A stretch of 64,000 bases of DNA, from the NCBI RefSeq assembly GCF_003234175.2, contig NZ_CP126257.1, positions 124,001-188,000 of the forward strand. Reading direction: 5' to 3'. Of the stretch, positions 51,801 to 60,436 are shown piece by piece. Each line of letters begins with the position of its first letter. Position 1 is the first letter of the stretch. A model generated the notes under the pieces. That model was given only the letters and a program-made list of their open reading frames with translations. It was not told where the DNA came from and did no database searches. The translations under genes were made by a program, and so were the position numbers. The stretch comes from Curtobacterium sp. MCSS17_007 (GTDB lineage Bacteria > Actinomycetota > Actinomycetes > Actinomycetales > Microbacteriaceae).

Positions 51801-53726
51801 GTGACCATCACCCACACCACCGTCGCAGCCGGCCCGGTCGTGCCGTCCACGGGCGCGCTCCGCCCCCTGCCGCTCGGGGACCTGCGCCTGACCGGCGGCT
51901 ACTGGGACGACTGGCAGCAGCGGAACGCGGACACCGTGATCCGCCACTGCGAGACCTGGATGGAGCGCATCGGCTGGACCGGCAACTTCGACGCCGCCGC
52001 CACCGGGGAGCCGTTCGACCACGCCGGCATCGAGTTCGTCGACTCCGAGGTCTACAAGCTGCTCGAGGCGATGGCCTGGCAACTCGGCGCGCAGCCAGAC
52101 GACGACCTCGCCGAGCGCTACGACCGGCTGGTCGAGCGGGTCGCCGGGGCACAGGACGCCGACGGCTACCTGCACACCAGCTTCGGCCGGCCGTGGCAGC
52201 GACCCCGGTGGTCCGACATGGAGTGGGGCCACGAGCTCTACTCGATGGGGCACCTGCTGCAGGCCGCGGTGGCGCGGCTGCGCACCGCCGGCGGTGGACG
52301 GCTCGTCGACGTGGCGGTCCGCGTCGCCGACCACCTGGTCGAGGTGTTCGGCGCGGGCGGACGGGAGGCGGTGTGCGGCCACCCGGAGATCGAACCGGCC
52401 CTCGTGGAACTCGGCCGGGCGACCGGCGACCACCGGTACGTCGACCTGGCGCGGACCTTCGTCGAGCGCCGCGGACACGGGCTGCTCGCGCCGATCGAGT
52501 ACGGCCAGGAGTACTTCCAGGACGACGTCCCGGTGCGGGACGCCGACGTGCTCCGCGGCCACGCCGTGCGCGCGCTCTACCTGGCCGCCGGTGCGGTGGA
52601 CGTCGCCGTCGAGACCGGCGACCGCGACCTGCTGCGCGCGGTCGAGACCCAGTGGGCGAACACCGTGGCGAAGCGCACGTACCTGACCGGGGCGATGGGC
52701 GCCCACCACCAGGACGAGGCGTTCGGCGCCGACTTCGAGCTCCCGCCGGACCGCGAGTACGGCGAGACCTGCGCCGCGATCGCCTCGAACATGCTGTCGT
52801 GGCGACTGCTGCTCGAGACGGGGGAGTCGAAGTACGCCGACCTGATCGAGCGGACGCTGTACAACGCCGTGATGGTCGCGCCGCGCGAGGACGGTCGGGC
52901 GTTCTTCTACGCCAACACGATGCACCAGCGCGTCGAGGGCACGGTGCCGCCCGAGGACGAGGTGGTCCGGCGTGCCCTGTCGAGCCTGCGGGCACCCTGG
53001 TTCGAGGTGTCGTGCTGCCCGACGAACCTGTCCCGCACGCTCGCCAGCGTGCAGTCGGTGTTCGCGACGGTGAGCGACGACGGCCTGCAGCTGCACCAGT
53101 ACGGCGACTACGAGGTCGACACGGCGGTGGGCGGCGGCGCCCGTGCGGCGTTCTCGGTGCGGTCGGACTGGCCGCACGCCGGCCGGGTCGAGGTCGTCGC
53201 GACCGCCGACTCCGGCGGCCCGGTCGCCCTCCGCCTGCGGGTGCCGTCCTGGGCGTCCGGCGCGACGCTCGCCGTCGAGGGGGAGCAGACCCCCGTCGAC
53301 GGCGACACCGTGACCGTCACGAGGTCCTTCACCGTCGGGGACCGCGTCGTCCTCGACGTGCCGGTCCGCGCGCGGGTCACCGTGCCGGACGCCCGCATCG
53401 ACGCCGTGCGCGGCACCGTCGCCGTGGAGCGCGGACCGCTCGTGTACGCCCTCGAGTCGACCGACCTCGGTGCCGACGTCCGCGACGTCACGGTGCCGGC
53501 CGACGCCGAACCCGTCGACGGTGGGTCGGACGACGTGCGCATCGCGGTGCGGGTGCACGCGGTGCCGGAACCCACGTCCCTGCCCTACCGGGACGGTGCC
53601 GGCGCGGTGGACCGGGACCACGCGGCGCAGCCGACCGGCGAGAGCCGGACCGTGCGCCTCGTCCCCTACGCGTCCTGGGGCAACCGCGGCCCCTCGACCA
53701 TGCGGGTCTTCCTGCCCGTCGGGTAG
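51801..53726 (+). CDS. GH127 beta-L-arabinofuranosidase
   Basis: A 641-residue retaining glycosidase that removes beta-L-arabinofuranose from plant glycans. The family's unusual zinc-cysteine active site is visible: Glu322 in EYGETCAAIA and the Cys405-Cys406 pair in CCPTNLSRTL. Order: alpha/alpha barrel, then C-terminal beta domains. No signal peptide, so it works on imported sugar. GTG 51801 has AGGAGG 6 bases upstream. It is in the LacI operon after the two permeases. Confidence 0.9.
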   Translation: MTITHTTVAAGPVVPSTGALRPLPLGDLRLTGGYWDDWQQRNADTVIRHCETWMERIGWTGNFDAAATGEPFDHAGIEFVDSEVYKLLEAMAWQLGAQPDDDLAERYDRLVERVAGAQDADGYLHTSFGRPWQRPRWSDMEWGHELYSMGHLLQAAVARLRTAGGGRLVDVAVRVADHLVEVFGAGGREAVCGHPEIEPALVELGRATGDHRYVDLARTFVERRGHGLLAPIEYGQEYFQDDVPVRDADVLRGHAVRALYLAAGAVDVAVETGDRDLLRAVETQWANTVAKRTYLTGAMGAHHQDEAFGADFELPPDREYGETCAAIASNMLSWRLLLETGESKYADLIERTLYNAVMVAPREDGRAFFYANTMHQRVEGTVPPEDEVVRRALSSLRAPWFEVSCCPTNLSRTLASVQSVFATVSDDGLQLHQYGDYEVDTAVGGGARAAFSVRSDWPHAGRVEVVATADSGGPVALRLRVPSWASGATLAVEGEQTPVDGDTVTVTRSFTVGDRVVLDVPVRARVTVPDARIDAVRGTVAVERGPLVYALESTDLGADVRDVTVPADAEPVDGGSDDVRIAVRVHAVPEPTSLPYRDGAGAVDRDHAAQPTGESRTVRLVPYASWGNRGPSTMRVFLPVG

Positions 53727-53735
53727 GTGAGCCGC

Positions 53736-53798
53736 GGTCGGGAGGCGAGCCGTGCCTCCCGACCGCACCCGTGGCCGGGAGGCGAGCCGTGCCTCCCG
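53736..53798. repeat. GGGAGGC palindromic repeats, copies 7 and 8
   Basis: Two tandem hairpins, GGTCGGGAGGC...GCCTCCCGACC (53736-53764) and CGGGAGGC...GCCTCCCG (53776-53798), both with the 7-base loop GAGCCGT. They lie between the GH127 stop and the secreted enzyme, and represent a sub-type with shorter arms. Confidence 0.8.
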
Positions 53799-53870
53799 AC
53801 CACACCGATGCGACCGATGGACGGTCGCAGGCCGGAACCCGAGACGGCCGACGAGATGCAAGGGAGCATC

Positions 53871-55601
53871 ATGCACCACGTCCTCGCACGCCGATCACGC
53901 CGGGCGGTCCCCGCCCTGGCCGGAGCAGCCGTGATCGCTGCGGTCCTCGCGACCGCGGCGCCGGCGCACGCCGCCACCAACACCCTCGTCATCGACGCGT
54001 CCGGGTCCCTCGGACCCGTCACGCACGTCGCCTCCGGCGGGCTGTACGCGCTCGCCTCGAACACGACGCCCGACCCCGCCACCCTGCCGCCGCTGCACCT
54101 CAACCAGCTGACCCAGCCCGCCCCCGGCGTGCAGCAGCTCGGCAACGGTGCCACCACGCCGACGGGCGACGCGCTGAAGGTCGCCGACTCCGCGACCAGG
54201 GCCGGCGCGCAGACCACCATCCGCATGCCCGACATCTACCCGGACTTCCCCTACAAGTGGGTGAGCTGGGACGACTGGAACAGCAAGGTCGACACGATGG
54301 TGAAGGCGCGGCTCGCCGCGACCGGCACCACGAACATCAACGGGTGGGAGCTCTGGAACGAGCCCGACTGGACCTGGGACACCGCGAAGGCCGGGGCGTT
54401 CAACGACGGCTGGGTGAAGACGTTCAAGCGGGTCCGGGCACTCGACACCGTCACGCCGATCGTCGGCCCGAGCGACAGCGTCTACGACCACGACCGCATG
54501 CTCGCCTTCATGCAGAACGCGAAGGCGAACGGCGCCGTGCCGGACGTCGCGAGCTGGCACGAGCTCGACGCCGGCGAGAACGGGTGGAAGCGCATCACCA
54601 CCGACGTCGCCGACTACCGGGCGATCGAGCGGTCGCTCGGGATCTCGCCGCGGCCGATCTCGATCAACGAGTACGCCGCCCCCGACCAGGTCGACGTGCC
54701 GAGCGCCGCACTCCACTACGTGGCACAGTTCGAGCGCGCCGGGGTCCGCGACGCCGAGCGGGCGTACTGGTACGAGTCCGGCACCCTGAACGGCCTGCTG
54801 TACCAGGGGAAGCCGACCGCGAGCTACTGGATGTACCAGTGGTACGGCGACATGGCGGGCCGGATGCTCCCCGTGCAGGCGTCGAACTACCTCGACGGCA
54901 TCGCCTCGCTCGACCCGACCCGCAAGGTCGTGAACGCCGTGTTCGGCGGCCAGGCCGGTGCCACCGCGGTCCGGGTCGACGGTCTGAGCGGCTTCGGGAG
55001 CTCGGTGCGCGTCACGCTGCAGCACACCCCGGGGAGCGGTCGGCAGACGAACGTCGCCGCCCCCGAGACCCTGTCGACGCAGACCCTGCCGGTGACGAAC
55101 GGCTCGGTGACCGTGCCGGTGTCGTCGTCGTCCGACTACCAAGGCGCCTACCAGGCCGTCATCACCCCCGCCGCGGGACCGACGACGAGCTGGCAGCAGA
55201 CCTACGAGGCCGAGAACGCCACCGTGGTGAACGCACAACGCCTGACCTCGGGCACCGCGTCGAACGGCGGCTACGTCGGACGCATCGACGGCGCGGGTGA
55301 CGCCCGCTCCGACAGCTTCGTCGACTTCCTGGTCACCGTTCCGGAGTCGCGGAGCTACACGATGACGATCAAGTACGCCAACGGCGGTGCGGGGACCTCG
55401 ACGCAGGCACTCGCGTCCAACGGCTCGGCGTACCGCACCGTGTCCTACCCGGCCACCGGGGCGTGGGGCAACCCGACGGGGTCGGTGCAGACGACGCTGC
55501 AACTCTCGGCGGGGCCGAACGTGATCCGGCTCGCGAAGGGCGCACCGAACGCGCCCGCGACGACCGGGTACGCGGAGCTCGACGCGATCACGCTGCAGTG
55601 A
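53871..55601 (+). CDS. secreted clan GH-A glycosidase with CBM35-like domain
   Basis: A 576-residue extracellular enzyme. The signal peptide ends PAHA-AT (about residue 34). The catalytic (beta/alpha)8 barrel has acid/base Glu164 in WELWNEPDW and nucleophile Glu267 in SINEYAAPD, a clan GH-A pattern. The last 130 residues are a carbohydrate-binding module of CBM35/CBM6 type (YEAENATVVNAQRL, GYVGRIDGAGDARSDS). I cannot assign a GH family: GH39- or GH79-like are possible. ATG 53871 has AAGGGAG four bases upstream. It probably releases arabino-oligosaccharides for the importer. Confidence 0.75.
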   Translation: MHHVLARRSRRAVPALAGAAVIAAVLATAAPAHAATNTLVIDASGSLGPVTHVASGGLYALASNTTPDPATLPPLHLNQLTQPAPGVQQLGNGATTPTGDALKVADSATRAGAQTTIRMPDIYPDFPYKWVSWDDWNSKVDTMVKARLAATGTTNINGWELWNEPDWTWDTAKAGAFNDGWVKTFKRVRALDTVTPIVGPSDSVYDHDRMLAFMQNAKANGAVPDVASWHELDAGENGWKRITTDVADYRAIERSLGISPRPISINEYAAPDQVDVPSAALHYVAQFERAGVRDAERAYWYESGTLNGLLYQGKPTASYWMYQWYGDMAGRMLPVQASNYLDGIASLDPTRKVVNAVFGGQAGATAVRVDGLSGFGSSVRVTLQHTPGSGRQTNVAAPETLSTQTLPVTNGSVTVPVSSSSDYQGAYQAVITPAAGPTTSWQQTYEAENATVVNAQRLTSGTASNGGYVGRIDGAGDARSDSFVDFLVTVPESRSYTMTIKYANGGAGTSTQALASNGSAYRTVSYPATGAWGNPTGSVQTTLQLSAGPNVIRLAKGAPNAPATTGYAELDAITLQ

Positions 55602-55673
55602 GGACGGGCCGGCGGTGCGATCGGGCGCACCGCCGGCCTGCGCCACCCGCGGCACCACGCACGAGGAGGAGCG

Positions 55674-55895
55674 ATGAGGCTCGGTGACGGGCAGGGTCGG
55701 CCGACGATCTACGACGTGGCGCGCGTCGCCGGGGTCTCGCACCAGACGGTGTCGCGGGTGCTCAACGCCCCCGGGACCGTCCGCGACACCACGAGACACC
55801 GGGTGCTCGCGGTGATCGCGTACCTCGGGTACGAGCGGAACGCCGAGGCCGAGCGGCTGGGACGACTGCCCAAGCCCCCGCACGCGACGGTCTGA
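55674..55895 (+). CDS. LacI-type DNA-binding stub
   Basis: A 73-residue protein consisting only of a LacI helix-turn-helix and hinge (TIYDVARVAGVSHQTVSRVLN...TRHRVLAVIAYLGYERNAEA), then a 15-residue tail. Full LacI proteins have about 330 residues. AGGAGGAG precedes ATG 55674. It lacks any sensor domain, so it cannot respond to sugar; it may compete for operators or be a relic of a longer gene. Confidence 0.6.
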   Translation: MRLGDGQGRPTIYDVARVAGVSHQTVSRVLNAPGTVRDTTRHRVLAVIAYLGYERNAEAERLGRLPKPPHATV

Positions 55896-55932
55896 CGGGT
55901 GCGAGGGCCGGCCCGGGCCGGCCGGTCCCGCG

Positions 55933-56628
55933 TCAGAGGGCGTCGGCGTCCTCGGCCGACCCGGCATCCGCGGCCCGTGCCGCCCGCACGATCGCCGGCA
56001 GCTGCGCGTACCGCCGCTCCTGGAACAGCCCGTGCAGCACCAGGAGCACCACCACCACGACGACGCCCCCGGTCACCGCGAGCGACGCCGTCGTGACGTG
56101 GACGAGCAGCGCCACGACCCCGGCGCCGGCGACGACCGAGTTCACGGCCCCGATCGCCGAGGACAGGGTCGAGAACACCCGCCGCCACGACGCGGTGCCG
56201 CCGATGTCGAGCATCTCGTTGGGCGCGTGCCCGCGGGTCGGCATCGGGAAGTACCGCGCGCCTCCCGGCAGGATCGTGCGGTAGTACCGACGGATCTGCT
56301 GCAGGGCGGCGAGGGCCGCGACGTCCTCGAGGGACGTCTCGACCAGCCGCACGTACGTGAACACCCCGAGCAGGAACACCATCGGCAGGACCGCGGCGAG
56401 GAACACGACGGCGAACGGGGTGTCCGCGAGGAAGCCGAACGCGACCAGGCTGCTCGACAGCGTCGTCAGGTAGATCGACGCGCGGGTCCCGGACTCCGAC
56501 ACCGTCGCGTTCCGCGCTGACTCGAGGATGAACTGCTCCGTCAGCAGTGCGCTGAGGAACGCGCTCGGTCGGTCCGGCAACAGCGCAGCGGAGTCGCGCG
56601 CGTCGGGCAGGTCCTCTGCGGGCTCCAC
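55933..56628 (-). CDS. hypothetical membrane protein
   Basis: A 231-residue protein from GTG 56628, two bases after the hydrolase stop. It has an acidic N-terminus and hydrophobic segments (VAFGFLADTPFAVVFLAAVLPMVFLLG and VVAGAGVVALLV, then VTGGVVVVVVLLVLHGLF). The first 70 residues are polar. No family recognised. It converges on the LacI stub. Probably coupled to the hydrolase before it. Confidence 0.6.
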   Translation of the reverse strand: MEPAEDLPDARDSAALLPDRPSAFLSALLTEQFILESARNATVSESGTRASIYLTTLSSSLVAFGFLADTPFAVVFLAAVLPMVFLLGVFTYVRLVETSLEDVAALAALQQIRRYYRTILPGGARYFPMPTRGHAPNEMLDIGGTASWRRVFSTLSSAIGAVNSVVAGAGVVALLVHVTTASLAVTGGVVVVVVLLVLHGLFQERRYAQLPAIVRAARAADAGSAEDADAL

Positions 56629-56630
56629 GG

Positions 56631-57350
56631 TCAGGAGGCATGCCGGACCGCGGCGAGCACCGCGGCGGCGACGGCGTCCGGCTGCGAGACGGCGATGGCG
56701 TGCGATGCGCCCGCCAGTTCCGTCGCGTCGACGAAGCCGGCGCGCTCCGCCATCCAGCGGTGGGCGGCGACCGGGATGTTGCGGTCGTCCTCCCCGAAGA
56801 CGCTCCACGCGGGCAGGGACGCCCAGGCCGCACGGGAGGCTCCGAGCGGCTCCCCGAGGGCGGCTTCGGTCACGGGGCGCTGCGCGATCGCCATGGCGGC
56901 TGCCACGGGCTCGCTCACGTCGTGCGCGAACTGGTGGCGGAAACGCGTCGGGTCGATGCGGAACTCGACACCCCCGTCGGTCAGTGGCGTCGGCAGGAGG
57001 GTCTCGCCGAGGGTGCTCCCCGGCAACCGGCCGGCGAGGTCGCCGGCGCTCTCGCCGGGTGCGGGGACGAAGGCACCGACGAAGACGAGGGCGGTGACGG
57101 CGTCGAGGTCGGCTGCGGCCTCGGTCGCGACCATGCCGCCGTACGAGTGGCCGACGAGGACGACCGGGCGGTCCAGGGAGCGGACGAGGTCCTGCAGGGC
57201 ACGGGCGTCGGCCCGGACGCTGCGCAGGGGGTTCGCGAACGCGACGACGTCGACGTCCTGCGCGGTGAGCTGCGCGGCGACCGCGTCCCAGCTCGAGGAG
57301 TCGGCGAACGCGCCGTGGACCAGGACGGCGGTGGGCGTGGTGGTGGGCAT
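56631..57350 (-). CDS. alpha/beta hydrolase
   Basis: A 239-residue alpha/beta hydrolase of the short, cytoplasmic type: AVLVHGAFADSSSWD, nucleophile elbow GHSYGG, acid Asp in FGEDDRNIP and His in ASHAIAVSQPD. Similar to esterases often misannotated as haloperoxidases. GAGAGG lies five bases before the ATG. It is 68 bases from the acetylesterase gene, with a terminator hairpin between. Confidence 0.8.
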   Translation of the reverse strand: MPTTTPTAVLVHGAFADSSSWDAVAAQLTAQDVDVVAFANPLRSVRADARALQDLVRSLDRPVVLVGHSYGGMVATEAAADLDAVTALVFVGAFVPAPGESAGDLAGRLPGSTLGETLLPTPLTDGGVEFRIDPTRFRHQFAHDVSEPVAAAMAIAQRPVTEAALGEPLGASRAAWASLPAWSVFGEDDRNIPVAAHRWMAERAGFVDATELAGASHAIAVSQPDAVAAAVLAAVRHAS

Positions 57351-57378
57351 GGGGGCCTCTCGGTGTCGGGTGGTCGGC

Positions 57379-57413
57379 GGGGGTGCGACCGGCGGGTGAC
57401 CGGTCGCACCCCC
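57379..57413 (-). terminator. terminator after the acetylesterase gene
   Basis: GGGGGTGCGACCGG and CCGGTCGCACCCCC, perfect 14-base arms with a 7-base loop, just past the stop at 57,419. Confidence 0.75.
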
Positions 57414-57418
57414 TTCGT

Positions 57419-58384
57419 TCAGTGCTGCAGGGCTGCGGACAGGTGCGCGACCGCCTGGGCGACCGCGGCCTTGGCCTGCGGGGTGTCGTGCATGCTGTTC
57501 ACCATCACGAAGTCGTGGATGATGCCGCCGTAGCGGACGGCGGTGACCTCGACGCCGGCGCGACGGAGCTTCGCGGCGAAGGCCTCGCCCTCGTCACGGA
57601 GCACGTCGGCCTCGCCCGTGATCACGAGGGTCGGCGGGAAGGCGGCGAGCTGTTCCTCGGTCGCGCGGAGCGGGGATGCGGTGATCTGCGCCCGGTCCTC
57701 CTCGCTCGTCGTGTACTGGTCCCAGAACCAGCGCATGCCGTCGCGGGCCAGGAAGTACCCCTCGGCGAACTCCTCGTAGGACGGGGTGTCGAAGGATGCG
57801 TCGGTCACCGGGTAGAACAGGACCGCCCCGCGGAAGGACACGTCCCCGCGCTCGGCCGCCATGAGGTTCAGCGCGATGGCCATGTTGCCGCCGACGGAGT
57901 CGCCGGCGATCGCCACCGTGCTGCCGTCGAGGTCGTGCTCGGCACCGTGCTGGACGACCCACTGCGCGACCGCGTACGACTGCTCGTTCTGCACCGGGTA
58001 GCGGTGCTCCGGGGCGCGGTCGTACTCGGGGAAGACGACGGCTGCACCGGTGCCCACCGCGAGGTCGCGGACCAGGCGGTCGTGGGTGTGGGCGTCGCCG
58101 AAGACCCAACCGGCACCGTGCGTGTAGAGCACCACGGGCAGGACCCCGGTGGTGCCCTTCGGCTTGACGATGCGGGCGCGGACGGAGCCGGTGGGGCCGC
58201 CCTCGACGGTGACCCACTCCTCGTCGACCTCGGGCTTCCAGATCTCCGAGTCCTGCACGCCGTCGACGGCGGCGCGGCCGTCCTCCGGGCTGAGCTGGTA
58301 GAGGAACGGCGGGTTCGCGGTCGCCTCGGCGAAGGCCTGGGCGGCGGGTTCGAGGGCGATGCCCCTGGGGTTGGCGGTGGTCAC
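57419..58384 (-). CDS. acetyl-esterase, hormone-sensitive lipase family
   Basis: A 321-residue enzyme of the HSL/acetylesterase family. The oxyanion-hole motif is HGAGW (HGGGW variant), the nucleophile GDSVGG, the acid Asp in ITGEADVLRDEG and the His in HDFVMVN. It hydrolyses short-chain carboxylic esters. GTG 58384 overlaps the next gene's stop (GTGA). Confidence 0.85.
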   Translation of the reverse strand: MTTANPRGIALEPAAQAFAEATANPPFLYQLSPEDGRAAVDGVQDSEIWKPEVDEEWVTVEGGPTGSVRARIVKPKGTTGVLPVVLYTHGAGWVFGDAHTHDRLVRDLAVGTGAAVVFPEYDRAPEHRYPVQNEQSYAVAQWVVQHGAEHDLDGSTVAIAGDSVGGNMAIALNLMAAERGDVSFRGAVLFYPVTDASFDTPSYEEFAEGYFLARDGMRWFWDQYTTSEEDRAQITASPLRATEEQLAAFPPTLVITGEADVLRDEGEAFAAKLRRAGVEVTAVRYGGIIHDFVMVNSMHDTPQAKAAVAQAVAHLSAALQH

Positions 58385-59109
58385 GACTGGTCCTTCCGGT
58401 CGAGTTCGGTGACGGCGTCGGTGATGAACGCGACGACGTCCTGGGGGTGGGAGAGCATGACGAGGTGCGGGGCGTCCAGCTCGACGACGGCGCGGAAGCC
58501 GCCGCGCTGGTACCCGAACCGCTCCACGTCGGGGTTGATCGTGCGGTCGGCGGCGGAGACGATGCCCCACGCCGGCGTGGTCCTCCACGCGGCGACGGGT
58601 GCCTGCTCACCGAAGGCCAGGGCGGCCAGCGGACGCTGCGAGACGGCGAGCACCTCGGTCGTCCTCCGGTCGACGCCGGCGGCGAAGACGTCCGGGAACG
58701 CGTCGACGGCGACGGACACGTCGGTGCCGTCCTCGCCGCCCGGCACCGGGAACGGTGTGTAGACGAGGTTCGCGGCGAGGTCGGAGTCCGGGAAGCCGCC
58801 CTGCAGGGCGCCGAGGCTCTCGCCCTCGTCGAGCGCGTACCCGGCGAGGTACACGAGTCCGACGACGTTCTCGGCTGCGCCGGCGACGGTGATGACCGCA
58901 CCGCCGTACGAGTGGCCGACGAGCACGACCGGGCCGTCGACCCCCTCGACGATCGAGCGGACGTAGGCGGAGTCCCCGAGCAGACTGCGGTTCGGCACGG
59001 CGGGCACGATGACGCGGTGCCCCTGGTCGAGCAGTGCGCGGGTGACCGGAGCGAAGCTCGCCGAGTCGGCGAACGCTCCGTGGACGAGCACGATGGTGGG
59101 TGCTGGCAT
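58381..59109 (-). CDS. alpha/beta hydrolase
   Basis: A 242-residue alpha/beta hydrolase: TIVLVHGAFADSASFA, GHSYGG nucleophile elbow, DRTIN and APHLVMLSHPQ with the final His. First gene of the operon that continues with the acetylesterase. GAGAGGA lies six bases before the ATG. The divergent XRE/MmyB gene next door probably controls it. Confidence 0.8.
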   Translation of the reverse strand: MPAPTIVLVHGAFADSASFAPVTRALLDQGHRVIVPAVPNRSLLGDSAYVRSIVEGVDGPVVLVGHSYGGAVITVAGAAENVVGLVYLAGYALDEGESLGALQGGFPDSDLAANLVYTPFPVPGGEDGTDVSVAVDAFPDVFAAGVDRRTTEVLAVSQRPLAALAFGEQAPVAAWRTTPAWGIVSAADRTINPDVERFGYQRGGFRAVVELDAPHLVMLSHPQDVVAFITDAVTELDRKDQS

Positions 59110-59455
59110 CGTCGGTCCTCTCTGGATCGGATGGTGGAGGTGGGACGGCCACACGCTAGGGAGGGCCGACGGCGCCTGTCGTGGCCCCGTCCCGGTCAGC
59201 TCGACGAGCGTCTGTTCACGTGCGAGCGCGTTCCGCGGGGTCTCCGGACGGGAGGCGCCGGTCCGGTCACCGGCGGATCCTGCGGAACCACGGGCGCCGA
59301 CCGCCGCTGCGGGAGGGCGCGACGGTGGCCCCACGGGGGTCAGCTCCGGCCCCCGGTCGCACCGACCTAGGTAGGTCGGCCCGCCGGATTAGGTCGTCGA
59401 CGGGTGGCGGCGGCGGGGCCGCCGACCCTACCGTCGAGACGGGAAGGGGGACGCA
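59110..59455. promoter_or_regulatory. divergent regulatory region with a perfect palindrome
   Basis: 346 bases between the hydrolase operon and the XRE regulator, without a gene. CCGACCTAGGTAGGTCGG (59362-59379) is a perfect palindrome except for its GG centre; a half site TAGGTCG recurs at 59390-59396. These are strong candidates for the regulator's operator. A partial copy of the GGGAGGC repeat (GGACGGGAGGCGCCGGTCC, 59246-59264) and TACCGT near 59428 (possible -10 box) are also present. Confidence 0.6.
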
Positions 59456-60436
59456 GTGGACGACGTGGTGACGACCGACCTCGGGGCCTACCTCCGCGCT
59501 CGCCGCGACCGGCTCCGGCCGCAGGACCACGGCTTCGAGACCGGACGCGGCCGCCGGGTCCGGGGTCTGCGCCGACAGGAGGTCGCCGAGCTCGCGGGGA
59601 TCAGCGCCGACTACTACCTCCGGCTGGAGCAGGGCAAGGACCGTCGTCCCTCGGCGCAGGTCCTGGCGTCGCTCGCGCGCACGTTCGGACTCGACGCCGA
59701 CGGCCGTGAGCACCTCTTCCGCCTCGCCGGACAGGTGGGCCCACGGTCGCGCACGGCCGTGTCGCCCGCGCCGGGGTCGGACGGTGGCCCGGGCAGTGAC
59801 CCGGGCAGTGACCCGGGCGGGGCCCGGCGCCCGGCGGTCGACCTGACCTCGATGCTCTCCTCGTGGTCGACCATCCCGGCCTGGGTGGTCGACCGGCACC
59901 ACGACCTGGTCGCCGTCAACGACCTGGGGCGGCTGCTGCTGCCCGCCGGGTGCGAACCCGGGGCGAACGTGCTCGAGGAGGTGGTCCGTCGAGCCGACCG
60001 TGCGACGGACGAACGGCACCGTGCCGCCTGGGACCGGACCGTCGCGGACATGACGGCGGCGCTGCGGTTCCACGCGGAGCCGGGCGAGCCGCGGCTCGAC
60101 GAGCTCGTGCAGACCCTGTCGTCGCGGTCGCACACCTTCCACCGGGTGTGGGCGGACCACGAGGCGCGGCCGCTGCGCGAGGGCTGGGCGCCGGTCGAGG
60201 TCGAGCCCTTCGGGCCCGTCACCTTCCGGTGGCAGACCCTCGAGGTGTCCGGCGGGGAGCACTTCCTGTCGTCGTTCTCGGGCCCTCCCGGCAGTGCCGC
60301 CGCGGCCGCCGTCGAGTACCTCCGTGCCCGCCACCAGGTCGAGGTGCGGCTGCGGGAGGATGCCATACTCGACGCGTGGAGGAGCGTGCCGGCGTGGTCG
60401 GGCGGGACGGAGAGCTCGCGCGTCTCGGTTCCCTGA
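59456..60436 (+). CDS. XRE-family regulator with MmyB-type ligand-binding domain
   Basis: A 326-residue regulator. The N-terminal helix-turn-helix (GLRRQEVAELAGISADYYLRLEQGK) is followed by a Gly/Ser/Pro linker and a MmyB-type ligand-binding domain (WVVDRHHDLVAVNDLGRLLL). The family controls divergent oxidoreductase or hydrolase genes; here the target is the hydrolase operon. GTG 59456 has AAGGGGG 6 bases upstream. The last 61 bases overlap the LuxR-type gene. Confidence 0.85.
   Translation: MDDVVTTDLGAYLRARRDRLRPQDHGFETGRGRRVRGLRRQEVAELAGISADYYLRLEQGKDRRPSAQVLASLARTFGLDADGREHLFRLAGQVGPRSRTAVSPAPGSDGGPGSDPGSDPGGARRPAVDLTSMLSSWSTIPAWVVDRHHDLVAVNDLGRLLLPAGCEPGANVLEEVVRRADRATDERHRAAWDRTVADMTAALRFHAEPGEPRLDELVQTLSSRSHTFHRVWADHEARPLREGWAPVEVEPFGPVTFRWQTLEVSGGEHFLSSFSGPPGSAAAAAVEYLRARHQVEVRLREDAILDAWRSVPAWSGGTESSRVSVP

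Noticed and set aside
51653..55300. Plus-strand open frame of 1215 codons through GH127 and the secreted enzyme
   Set aside because: It is in the wrong frame for two well-supported enzymes and has an Arg/Pro-rich shadow composition.
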